From Candidatus Sericytochromatia bacterium (GTDB lineage Bacteria; Cyanobacteriota; Sericytochromatia; JACMPN01), in assembly GCA_014377495.1 (NCBI GenBank), contig JACMPN010000574.1, positions 1 to 8,955 of the forward strand: a DNA stretch of 8,955 nt, read 5' to 3'. The translations under genes were made by a program, and so were the position numbers. Shown piece by piece: positions 1 through 6,317 of this stretch (its first letter is position 1; each line of letters begins with the position of its first letter). The notes under the pieces are model-generated. The model searched no databases and was not told the DNA's origin. It worked only from the letters and a program-made list of their open reading frames with translations.

Positions 1-19
1 CCCGGGCCGGACGAGGTAG

Positions 20-433
20 CTAGGAGGCCACCGTCAGCGAGTCGACGGTCTGGGCGACCACCGGCCGGGGCTGAGCGTGATGCTTGGCATGGACCCGGAG
101 GTTGCGGACGTGGATGCTGATCAGGATCGACGCCCCGATCACGGCCGTGACGGGATGGATCGCCTCGGGCAGGCCGAGCAGGTGGGGCAGGAGCAGGATC
201 AGCAAGCCCGACAGCATTGTCGTTGCCGGCCAGACTTCGCGGTCGTGACGGTAGGTCGAAAAAGCGCTCCAAGAGCCCATCAGGAAGCTGGTCGTGAAGA
301 ACAGCCACTCCCAGGACTCGGCGATGTGGACCTGGGGCAGGGCGACGACGATGACAGGCATCAACACACAGTGAATGCCGCAGAGGATCGCCGTGGCGGC
401 CCCCGCCTTGTCAGGATTAATCGTCAACTCCAT
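20..433 (-). CDS. MerC-domain inner-membrane protein
   Basis: The 137-residue product looks like a MerC-domain protein, a family of small membrane proteins that includes the mercury transporter MerC. I see about four hydrophobic segments, near residues 11-33, 43-60, 72-90 and 93-110. The first carries the family signature CGIHC (Cys18, His21, Cys22), which could bind a soft or transition metal. The C-terminal tail after residue 113 is hydrophilic and starts with histidines (His115, 118, 119). The ATG at 433 has a GGAG about nine bases upstream. The gene lies downstream of a Fur-family regulator on the same strand, 251 bases away, with its own promoter. No other mer gene (merR, merA, merT, merP) is visible, so mercury resistance is unlikely. 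A role in zinc or other metal handling under the neighbouring regulator is my inference. The family call is fairly sure; the substrate is unknown. Confidence 0.82.
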   Translation of the reverse strand: MELTINPDKAGAATAILCGIHCVLMPVIVVALPQVHIAESWEWLFFTTSFLMGSWSAFSTYRHDREVWPATTMLSGLLILLLPHLLGLPEAIHPVTAVIGASILISIHVRNLRVHAKHHAQPRPVVAQTVDSLTVAS

Positions 434-472
434 AGCGGAGGCTCCAGTTCATCTTCGCTTAAATGCAAAGGT

Positions 473-501
473 GTTGTAATACGGAAGCGCTGCGCGGTCA
501 A
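473..501 (-). promoter_or_regulatory. Candidate sigma70 promoter of merC-like gene
   Basis: On the minus strand TTGACC (496-501) is followed after 17 bases by TACAAC (473-478), a near-consensus -35 and a four-of-six -10. It lies about 40-70 bases before the merC start codon. The overlapping minus-strand decamer CCGTATTACA (475-484) resembles one in the promoter of the regulator gene. Prediction by eye only. Confidence 0.5.
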
Positions 502-638
502 GGGCCTGTCGTGGTCACTGGTAGGGCGATTCTGCCGGACTGATGGCTGCAACTGGCACCGGCAGCCAGCCGCCGCTCGTAAAATTATTCCGGAACGGGG
601 GCCTGTCGAGCGGCTACCGACCCTGTCAGGGCTGACTT

Positions 639-670
639 AGGGCTCATTGGAGCATAACTGACCGAGCCCT
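639..670 (-). terminator. Hairpin downstream of the Fur-family gene (weak terminator candidate)
   Basis: AGGGCTC (639-645) and GAGCCCT (664-670) form a perfect 7-bp stem with an 18-base loop, starting 15 bases beyond the stop codon of the regulator. No T-run follows on the minus strand, so this may be only a weak or factor-assisted terminator. The rest of 434-684 holds the merC promoter and a second 7-bp inverted repeat, TGGCTGC (544-550) with GCAGCCA (562-568). I see no gene in it. Confidence 0.3.
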
Positions 671-684
671 TACGACGGATCGGA

Positions 685-1134
685 TCAGGCACATTTCATG
701 CAGACGCCGCTGAATTCGAGGTGATGCTGTTCGATGCGGAAGCCGGACTGGGTGGCAACGGCGGCGATGAGGTTTTCAACACCCGGGCAGTGGACTTCCT
801 GGACGTTGCCACAGGCCCGGCAGACGAGGTTGTGGTGGCAGTGGTCCGTCTGATCGAGGGCACAGTGGTCTTCCTGCTCCAGATCACATCGCCGCACCTT
901 GCCGGTGGTCAGGACCCGGTGGATCAGCTGGTTTTCTTCCAGGCATTCGAGGATCCGGTAGATGCTGACGGTGTCCACGTGGGCACCCGCGGCATCGAGC
1001 TTTTCCTTGATCTCATACGGAGACAGGGCGTTGTCGGTCTCGGCGAGGAGGTTGACGACCCGCTGGCGGGGCTTGGTGATGCGGTACCCATGCGCTTTGA
1101 GTACGGAGAGCGCTTCGTCCGCATAGCCTGACAT
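685..1134 (-). CDS. Fur-family metalloregulator, Zur-like
   Basis: The 149-residue protein is a full-length Fur-family DNA-binding regulator. The N-terminal winged helix runs to about residue 80, with the usual GYRITKPRQRVVNLL stretch (residues 16-30) and a recognition helix around TVSIYRIL (55-62). The dimerisation domain has the four-cysteine structural zinc site, CRAC (105-108) and CMKC (145-148), and a cluster rich in His and Cys at residues 90-101 that would form the sensing site. Cysteines and histidines before the HHNLVC block are more like Zur than classical Fur, but Fur and PerR cannot be excluded. I chose the ATG at 1134 because GGAGG lies nine bases upstream. The frame runs open to 1203, but an extra 23 residues would read through the promoter. 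It follows terminated rpmG and precedes a MerC-domain gene on the same strand, suggesting metal-responsive control of that gene. Confidence 0.88.
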   Translation of the reverse strand: MSGYADEALSVLKAHGYRITKPRQRVVNLLAETDNALSPYEIKEKLDAAGAHVDTVSIYRILECLEENQLIHRVLTTGKVRRCDLEQEDHCALDQTDHCHHNLVCRACGNVQEVHCPGVENLIAAVATQSGFRIEQHHLEFSGVCMKCA

Positions 1135-1174
1135 CGCCGGGATCCTCCAGTGGTTCGTATTGCTTCTTGATACT

Positions 1175-1203
1175 GTTATGCGGTTTCCCGGCCCCAGATT
1201 CAA
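1175..1203 (-). promoter_or_regulatory. Candidate sigma70 promoter of the Fur-family gene
   Basis: On the minus strand TTGAAT (1198-1203) and CATAAC (1175-1180) are spaced by exactly 17 bases, about 40-70 bases before the ATG at 1134. The minus-strand decamer CCGCATAACA (1174-1183) covers the -10 and matches the merC promoter decamer at eight of ten positions. This makes it a candidate autoregulatory operator. Prediction by eye. Confidence 0.5.
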
Positions 1204-1249
1204 GCCGGCATGCCGGGATCATACCCGTTACCGGCCCAGGCCGGGGCAC

Positions 1250-1273
1250 AAAAAAAGAGGCCCTCAGGCCTCT
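1250..1273 (-). terminator. Intrinsic terminator of rpmG
   Basis: Read on the minus strand, AGAGGCC and GGCCTCT form a perfect 7-bp stem with a four-base loop, followed by a run of seven T (1250-1256). It begins 20 bases after the rpmG stop codon. This is a textbook Rho-independent terminator and separates rpmG from the regulator gene. Confidence 0.9.
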
Positions 1274-1292
1274 CAGTGCTTGTGCCGCAAGC

Positions 1293-1451
1293 TTACTTGG
1301 TCTCTTTGAAGACGACGTGCTGCTTGAGCTTACGGTCGTACTTCTTGAGCTCCAAACGCTCGGGGTTGTTGCGCTTGTTCTTCATCGTCGTGTAGACGGT
1401 GCCGGTGTCAGCATTCCGCATTTTCACGATGACACGATCGCCCTTGGCCAT
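1293..1451 (-). CDS. rpmG: 50S ribosomal protein L33, zinc-free form
   Basis: This 52-residue basic protein is bacterial L33 of the large ribosomal subunit. It shows the typical start MAKGDRVIVKM, the central YTTMKNKRNNPERLELKKYD (residues 20-39) and the tail HVVFKETK. Length is normal. The two CxxC pairs of the zinc-binding form are both absent, so this is the C-minus form, as in E. coli. The ATG at 1451 has an excellent AAGGAGG eight bases upstream. A strong terminator follows directly, so it is probably a single-gene transcript. In species with two L33 copies the C-minus copy is often under Zur control. A Zur-like gene lies next to it here, but in many Gram-negatives the C-minus form is simply the only copy, so this link is suggestive only. 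Confidence 0.96.
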   Translation of the reverse strand: MAKGDRVIVKMRNADTGTVYTTMKNKRNNPERLELKKYDRKLKQHVVFKETK

Positions 1452-2013
1452 TTCCGGGTCCTCCTTCAGGACGGATCCAACTCGTTGCACGGATCCAAAT
1501 TGTTTCGTTCTCAGACTGCGTGCAACGCCTGGATCACCGGAGCCTCGGGCGAGGTCCCAGATGGGGAACGAGTCGGACCACGTGTGCCGCCTTCGGGCCA
1601 AACGCCGGTGCGGCGTCGGTGAACAGACATGCATGCGGGCCCGTGCCCATTCGGCACGGCCTATTCGAATACTGATTAATACCAGTTCTTACCCCTGTTC
1701 GCCAATTGGTTCTTGCGCCGGGCCGTTGAATTTCCGCGATTATCCCGGGTCGGCGTGGCCATTCAGCCTGGACCGATGTCACCTCTTCAAGTCGCCTGGT
1801 TCCGATGAACAGGCGCAATCAGCTGGTTGTCGACGGGGCCGGCGCTGTTGTCGCAGGTGCTCCGAGAAAATTTTCATCCATCACCTGCCACTGGCCTGAT
1901 CTCGCCGGACAGGCCCTGCAACGCCCACGCGGGGCGCAGTCACGGGCGGGGAACAAAACTGGTCAAGCACCCGTCAAACAACTCAATCGTTTCTAAGTCA
2001 ATTGGAGGGCGTC
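1452..2013. other. Gene-free region between divergent rpmG and the lipoprotein gene
   Basis: About 560 bases without a convincing gene. Frames open here on either strand have unnatural composition, many Cys and Arg, and no ribosome site. The stretch must hold the promoters of rpmG (minus) and the lipoprotein gene (plus). A weak minus-strand promoter candidate is TTGGCG (1700-1705) and TATTAA (1676-1681), spaced 18. Visible structures: a 9-bp inverted repeat CGTTGCACG/CGTGCAACG (1483-1491, 1519-1527) in the rpmG leader; a hairpin CCGTGCC/GGCACGG (1641-1659); and palindromes CATGCATG (1628-1635), TATTCGAATA (1662-1671), CCAATTGG (1702-1709) and GAAAATTTTC (1866-1875). The part around 1660-1740 is richer in A and T than its surroundings. 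No tRNA or known RNA family is recognisable. Confidence 0.55.
1483..1527. repeat. Inverted repeat in the rpmG leader
   Basis: CGTTGCACG (1483-1491) and CGTGCAACG (1519-1527) are perfect 9-base inverted copies separated by 27 bases. They lie 32-76 bases before the rpmG start codon. A short direct repeat GGATCCAA (1473-1480, 1491-1498) overlaps the left arm. It could be an operator or a leader stem that affects L33 synthesis; nothing more can be said from the sequence. Confidence 0.45.
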
Positions 2014-3936
2014 ATGCGCCGTTGGAAAACTGGTATCGCGGTCGCCTCCGTGCTGGTGGGGTGTGTGGGCGCCAACGGTCTGGGACCCCCGGATGCGGGA
2101 TCGGCCAGTCTCAAGGTGATGCCGGCTGATCCGGCAGTGACGATCGTCGGCCGGGCCGGTGGTGCCGATCATGCGTTGGACACCTTGCTGGCCGGGCAGG
2201 CGGATGGGCGGCGGTTTACGCTTGAGATCGAGGACTTCGACACGGCCGAGGCTGAGCTGACCAACCGCGTCTTCCCAGACTACCGGTCGGCCATCGCCTA
2301 TGCCGAAAAGCGGCAGCACAATGCGTTTTTGCCCTCCGCCGACATGGTCACGGCGATCACCAAGCAGATCAACGACGGCATCTATGCCCGTTTGGAAATG
2401 GCGCTGGAGCAGGGCGAAGGCGGCTTCACGGCCAAGCCGAACTGGTTGGATGCCTTGCAACGGAAGGCCCTGGCCGACATCGGGACACCGGCGAAGCTGG
2501 ACGTGGCTGCACGCCTGGCCGGGACTGCCGTCCTGCGCGGGACTCCACAGGCGCCCAGCGGCCCCAGACAGCCGCAGGCCGTGCAGGATCAGCTGGTCCC
2601 CGCTTTGAAGGAATTCCAGGACGACCCGATCCTGTCTAAACCGATTGGGTTTTTCACCTGGAATGCACAATTGTCGGCGATTTTCCAGCGGGATCGCTGG
2701 CTGCAGGGCTGGTTCGGGGAGCAAAAGCGGGCCTGGTTGTCACAGGACGGCGAGATCAGTCCGGATGCCGACCGTCATTTGGCCTCCGGTGCCCATCTGG
2801 CCGGCCTGCTGACGGGTGACGCCGGCGCCGCCCACGACAAGACCCTGACGTTTTATCAGCGGATGACGAACCCGTTCAGCGGCTATGCGCCCAAGGACCT
2901 GGCCAAGCTCCTGCCGGCGGGCCGGACGCTCGCCGAGGCCGTGACGGACGCGGCGCTGCGGGCCCAGATGCTGGAGCGGTCACGAACGACCAAGACGCCC
3001 TTTCTGCAGGCCTGGGCGATCCTGCCGCCCTCGACGTCGGCGGAGTCGGAATTGTTCTACAAGCTTGATGCCGCCGGTCTGCTGAAGCCCGGTCAGGACC
3101 GTATGCAAGTGCTGATCGACGCCATCCGCTCGGGCCAGGTCTCCCTGGCGCCCAACGCCGAGTCGGGATTCTATGCCTACCAGCAGCATGCCCTGGAGGC
3201 CCTGCTCAAGGTGGGGTCGCTCCCCGAAAGTGAACGGGTGACCTACGGTGCGCGTTATCAGAAGCGGTTGGAGGAAGCCTTCAAGACGGGGATGACCAAG
3301 GCCCGGGAGACCCACGCCAAGCAACTCGACAACATCGCCATGCCGACGTCGGTGCGGCTGGGCCCCGGCTGGGTCGTCGAGCCCCTGCCGACCTATTACG
3401 ACCGGCTGGCGGCGAGCTACGGCTTTCTGAAGACGATGGTCATGCCCCAGTTCCAGGCGGACTTCACCAACAGTGCCAAGGTGCTCGTGGACGGTGGCGC
3501 CGAAGGCAAACTGACCCTGGCGGACGAACTTGCTGCGGCGGAGTCGCTGACCCGTGGGCTGGCTGCCCTGGCGAAAGCCGAGGTGGGGATGGCCCCGATC
3601 ACGGACCCGGCCCAGGTCGCCACGGCGGCCGCCTGGCTGAAGGGACTGGGCACGGATGTGCGCTTGGGCGTAGACACCCGGGTCTCGGTGCCCGTGAACC
3701 AGTACCGCGATGGCCAGGACAAGCCCTGGATGCAGTACTGGGGCACGGCGGGCGTCATGCTCACCAAGGTGAAAGTCGCTGGCGGCGGTGAGCAAACCTA
3801 TCTGATGGCGACGGACAAATTCCTCTTCTTCGACCGGCCCTATGCGGCAGGCCCGCTGAACCGGACGGAGTACCGGCAGATTTTGGACGGTTCGGCGACC
3901 CTGGGTGACGCCCTCAAAAAGTTGCAGGGATCCTGA
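2014..3936 (+). CDS. Large lipoprotein of unrecognised family
   Basis: The 640-residue product starts with a lipoprotein signal peptide: MRRWKTG, a hydrophobic core, then the lipobox LVGC with Cys17 as the lipidated residue. It should be anchored to a membrane and face the periplasm or cell surface. I chose the ATG at 2014 because GGAGG stands five bases upstream; a TTG at 2002 lies before that site. After the signal the protein is mainly helical and soluble. A striking segment DDPILSKPIGFFTWNAQLSA (residues 203-222) continues with IFQRDRWLQGWFG and looks like a family signature. There is no HExxH metalloprotease motif, no serine hydrolase GxSxG I trust, and no further membrane span. The C-terminal part contains Tyr- and Trp-rich patches such as DKPWMQYWGTAGVML. 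I do not recognise the family and assign no function. It is followed by 208 bases and the peroxiredoxin gene on the same strand. Confidence 0.9.
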   Translation: MRRWKTGIAVASVLVGCVGANGLGPPDAGSASLKVMPADPAVTIVGRAGGADHALDTLLAGQADGRRFTLEIEDFDTAEAELTNRVFPDYRSAIAYAEKRQHNAFLPSADMVTAITKQINDGIYARLEMALEQGEGGFTAKPNWLDALQRKALADIGTPAKLDVAARLAGTAVLRGTPQAPSGPRQPQAVQDQLVPALKEFQDDPILSKPIGFFTWNAQLSAIFQRDRWLQGWFGEQKRAWLSQDGEISPDADRHLASGAHLAGLLTGDAGAAHDKTLTFYQRMTNPFSGYAPKDLAKLLPAGRTLAEAVTDAALRAQMLERSRTTKTPFLQAWAILPPSTSAESELFYKLDAAGLLKPGQDRMQVLIDAIRSGQVSLAPNAESGFYAYQQHALEALLKVGSLPESERVTYGARYQKRLEEAFKTGMTKARETHAKQLDNIAMPTSVRLGPGWVVEPLPTYYDRLAASYGFLKTMVMPQFQADFTNSAKVLVDGGAEGKLTLADELAAAESLTRGLAALAKAEVGMAPITDPAQVATAAAWLKGLGTDVRLGVDTRVSVPVNQYRDGQDKPWMQYWGTAGVMLTKVKVAGGGEQTYLMATDKFLFFDRPYAAGPLNRTEYRQILDGSATLGDALKKLQGS

Positions 3937-4144
3937 ATCCCGAACCCCCCTGCCCGACTGAGGGTTTGCCGGGAGACTGGTTAAAACGGTTCTAAACCCC
4001 GTACTCTGTGTGAAGGTGAACGCTTTTCCGATCACGGGGTTACCCTTGGTCAGCGAAGGGCGGATGTTGCCGGGATGCCTGTGTTTGGCGTCCCGGATGC
4101 GACACACCGATGACTTGGTTCAACCCGTGAAAGGACACTGATAC
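3937..4144 (+). promoter_or_regulatory. Structured leader of the peroxiredoxin gene
   Basis: This 208-base gap holds an imperfect tandem direct repeat GGTTAAAAC-GGTTCTAAAC (3979-3997) and two main inverted repeats: AACCCCGT/ACGGGGTT (3995-4002 with 4034-4041) and CCGGGATGCC/GGCGTCCCGG (4070-4079 with 4087-4096). The second has a 10-bp stem with one G-T pair and a seven-base loop. Neither hairpin is followed by a T-run. A weak -35 candidate is TTGCCG (3966-3971). The peroxiredoxin ribosome site AAAGGA stands nine bases before its ATG. The direct repeat could be an activator site and the stems a stabilising leader; both roles are inference. Confidence 0.4.
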
Positions 4145-4744
4145 ATGGAAACCTTGATCCAGAAGAAAGCGCCGGATTTCAGCGCCGACGCCGTGATGCC
4201 CAATGGCGAGATCACGAACCTGACGCTGTCGGATTTCAAGGGCAAGAAGTACGTCGTGCTCTTCTTCTATCCGCTGGACTTCACCTTCGTCTGCCCCTCC
4301 GAGATCATCGCCTTCTCGCACCGGATCGCCGAATTCGAATCCCGTGGCGTCCAGGTCCTGGGCTGCTCGGTCGACTCGCAGTTCAGCCATTTTGCCTGGC
4401 GCAAGACGGCCATCAGCGACGGCGGCATCGGCGAGATCACCTATCCCCTCGTGGCCGACCTGAACAAGAACATCGCCCGCAGCTACGGTGTGCTGCTCGA
4501 TGACGCCGTCGCCCTGCGTGGCACGTTCCTCATCGACAAGGACGGCATCGTCCGTCACGCCACGCTGAACGACCTGCCCCTCGGCCGCAACGTCGACGAG
4601 ACCCTGCGTCTGGTCGATGCCCTGCAGCACACCGAGCAGCACGGCGAAGTCTGCCCGGCCGGCTGGAACAAGGGCGAGCAGGCCATGACCCCGACCGCCG
4701 CCGGCGTGGCCACCTACCTCAAAGAGAAGGCCGCCGCCCTCTAA
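4145..4744 (+). CDS. Typical 2-Cys peroxiredoxin (AhpC/Prx1 family)
   Basis: The 199-residue protein is a thioredoxin-fold peroxidase that reduces hydrogen peroxide, organic peroxides and peroxynitrite in the cytoplasm. The active-site motif is PLDFTFVC: Pro43, Thr47 and the peroxidatic Cys50, with Arg125 (ALRGTFLID) completing the site. The resolving cysteine is Cys170 in GEVCPAGW, so this is a typical 2-Cys enzyme working as dimers or decamers. It carries the GGIG loop (93-96) associated with overoxidation-sensitive peroxiredoxins, but the C-terminal YF partner is replaced by Tyr-Leu (191-192), so sensitivity is uncertain. Length is normal and there is no signal peptide. The ATG at 4145 has AAAGGA nine bases upstream. 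No ahpF reductase gene is adjacent, so thioredoxin is the likely electron donor. It has a structured leader and its own strong terminator, so it is probably transcribed alone. Confidence 0.96.
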   Translation: METLIQKKAPDFSADAVMPNGEITNLTLSDFKGKKYVVLFFYPLDFTFVCPSEIIAFSHRIAEFESRGVQVLGCSVDSQFSHFAWRKTAISDGGIGEITYPLVADLNKNIARSYGVLLDDAVALRGTFLIDKDGIVRHATLNDLPLGRNVDETLRLVDALQHTEQHGEVCPAGWNKGEQAMTPTAAGVATYLKEKAAAL

Positions 4745-4783
4745 CCAAGTGTTCGCTGGGCCATCATGGCTCAGCGCCCGCTC

Positions 4784-4826
4784 GGCCCCGGCGACACGTT
4801 CAACGACGTGTCGCCGGGGCCTTTCT
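4784..4826 (+). terminator. Intrinsic terminator of the peroxiredoxin gene
   Basis: GGCCCCGGCGACACGT (4784-4799) pairs perfectly with 4806-4821, giving a 16-bp stem with a six-base loop TCAACG, followed by TTTCT. A smaller stem (4755-4775, GCTGGGCC with GGCTCAGC) lies between it and the stop codon. A clear Rho-independent terminator with a short T-tract. Confidence 0.9.
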
Positions 4827-4894
4827 GCAAGCCTGAGCCCCATCACCACCTGCCGGGCCTGACGCGTCGCGGCCAGTCAGCGCCTGGTTTCCGG

Positions 4895-4900
4895 TATGAT
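4895..4900 (+). promoter_or_regulatory. Candidate -10 element of the C45-like gene
   Basis: TATGAT matches five of six consensus -10 positions and stands about 50 bases before the start codon, after the upstream terminator. The sequence 17 bases upstream (GCCAGT) is a poor -35, so an activator or another sigma factor may be needed. Confidence 0.4.
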
Positions 4901-4951
4901 GATGGCTTAGTCGGCCGAGCGGATGGCTGTGATTTTCCGGGGGAGCACTGA

Positions 4952-6280
4952 ATGCGTCGTTGGCTGGCCGCTGTGCCGTTGGTTCTGAGTCTGGCCGTGA
5001 CGCCCCCGGCTGTGTTGCCGGCGAATGCGGCTCCTGCGGTCGTCCCTGCGGCGGCAGCGGCCGTGCCGCCCGGTAAACGGGCCACCATCGGCGGGTACCA
5101 GGTCGTCTGGCTCAAGGGGACGCCCTACGAGATGGGCTACCAGCACGGCATGTTGCTCCACGACAAGCTTAAGGCAGGCCACGAGACGATCCAGTGGAAC
5201 CCGACGCTGAGGCTGATGCTGATGATCGCCCAGTCCCAGGGGCTGATCGCCCTCGCCAAGGACAACTGTTACCCGACGACGCTGCAGGAGATCGAGGGTT
5301 TCCTGGCCGCAACCAAGGACATCGGCTGGACGATGGACGAGTGCCTGGCCCTGAATTTTGGCGACATGATCGCCGAGTTTGTCCGGGTCGGCACGCCGGA
5401 TGCGGACAAACTCGTCACGCCCGGATGTTCCCAGTTCGTCGCCACCGGGGCGGCCACGGCCGATGGCCGGCTCTATCACGGGCGCCTGCTCGACTGGGTG
5501 AAGATCGACTTCATCCTGGAGAACCCGGTCATCTTCGTCCGTGAGCCGAAGGACGGCATCCCCCATGCGACGATCGGCTTTCCGGGCAACGTCGCCCCGT
5601 TTTCGGGGATCAACGCGGCGGGTGTGACGATCGCCTCCAACGAGGCCACGCCCCGTGACAAGAACGTCGACCGGCGTAAGGGCCGCAGTCACGTGCAGAT
5701 GCTCAGCCGGATCCTCGGTGAAAGCCACTCGCTGGCCGAAGCACGGGCCTTCATCAAAAGCGAGCCGCACATGACCTGCGACATTTTCACCATCACCGAC
5801 GGCAACACCAAAGAGGCCTCGGTCTTCGAGATGGCGCCGGACCACATTGGCGAACGGCGCCTGACCGACGGGGTCGTCTTTACCTCGAACCATTTCCTGG
5901 CCCCGGAGACCGCCGCTTTGGACCGTGAACCGGTCAATCCCAGTTCCCGGCGCCGCTTCGAGCGGTTGGGGCAACTGCTCAGCCCCCAGGTATCCGGCAG
6001 TCTCTACGGCAAACTGACCCCCCTGGGCATGGTCAACATCATGCGTGACCGGGTCGATCCCTGGACCGGCAAGACGAGCCCGCTCTCGGAGTTTGACGAT
6101 GCCTGCAGCCTGGCTACGAACGGGGCGCTTTACGCCATCCTCTTCGATCCGGAAGCCCGCAAGTTCTGGGTGGCCATGGGCAAGATCCCGGTTCCGACTC
6201 AGCCGTTCGTCGGCTTTTCCCTGACCGAACTGCTGCAAGGCCCCCAGGCCGCCGCATTGATGCCGGCAGCGATGCCGTAA
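4952..6280 (+). CDS. Exported C45-like Ntn acyltransferase/hydrolase
   Basis: The 442-residue protein resembles the C45 group of N-terminal-nucleophile enzymes, which includes the fungal acyl-CoA:6-aminopenicillanate acyltransferase and many bacterial amide hydrolases of unknown substrate. The key block is TPGCSQFVA, where cleavage between Gly158 and Cys159 would free the nucleophilic Cys159. It is followed by the expected TADGRLYHGRLLDW (169-182) with Arg178 and Asp181, and by the INAAGVTIASNE stretch (220-231) with Asn230. The early GTPYEMGYQHG (56-66) is also typical. Residues 1-26 form a signal peptide ending PANA, so it acts outside the cytoplasm. The ATG at 4952 has GGGGGAG six bases upstream. 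It stands alone between a terminator and the convergent right-hand genes. Family call is good; the substrate (penicillin-like, N-acyl amino acid or lipid amide) cannot be told from sequence. Confidence 0.88.
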   Translation: MRRWLAAVPLVLSLAVTPPAVLPANAAPAVVPAAAAAVPPGKRATIGGYQVVWLKGTPYEMGYQHGMLLHDKLKAGHETIQWNPTLRLMLMIAQSQGLIALAKDNCYPTTLQEIEGFLAATKDIGWTMDECLALNFGDMIAEFVRVGTPDADKLVTPGCSQFVATGAATADGRLYHGRLLDWVKIDFILENPVIFVREPKDGIPHATIGFPGNVAPFSGINAAGVTIASNEATPRDKNVDRRKGRSHVQMLSRILGESHSLAEARAFIKSEPHMTCDIFTITDGNTKEASVFEMAPDHIGERRLTDGVVFTSNHFLAPETAALDREPVNPSSRRRFERLGQLLSPQVSGSLYGKLTPLGMVNIMRDRVDPWTGKTSPLSEFDDACSLATNGALYAILFDPEARKFWVAMGKIPVPTQPFVGFSLTELLQGPQAAALMPAAMP

Positions 6281-6317
6281 GCACGGTACTTTCCCGTTAA
6301 CCGGCCGATCCGTCGAC

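Noticed and set aside
20..433. Mercury resistance operon
   Set aside because: Only a MerC-like protein is present. MerR, MerT, MerP and MerA are absent and the neighbouring regulator is Fur-family, so mercury detoxification is not supported.
77..640. 187-residue plus-strand frame antisense to the MerC-like gene
   Set aside because: Highly charged, low-complexity translation (many Asp, Gln, Arg) without a family match or ribosome site. The opposite strand has a clear membrane protein with a good start signal.
1132..1203. Upstream extension of the Fur-family protein by 23 residues
   Set aside because: The extension would cover the likely promoter and lacks a ribosome site, whereas GGAGG stands correctly before the ATG at 1134.
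1664..1670. TTCGAAT resembling a tRNA T-loop
   Set aside because: No acceptor, D-arm or anticodon stem can be folded around it on either strand; it is part of the palindrome TATTCGAATA.
2002..2013. TTG start four codons before the lipoprotein ATG
   Set aside because: The GGAGG site lies after the TTG and before the ATG at 2014, which also gives a standard lipoprotein signal beginning MRRW.
2980..4107. 375-residue minus-strand frame opposite the lipoprotein gene
   Set aside because: Rich in Arg, Gln, Gly and His as expected for the antisense of a GC-rich gene; the plus strand has a signal peptide, ribosome site and normal composition.
4040..4849. 269-residue minus-strand frame opposite the peroxiredoxin gene
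   Set aside because: The plus-strand frame is an unmistakable peroxiredoxin with all catalytic residues, so the opposite frame is a shadow.
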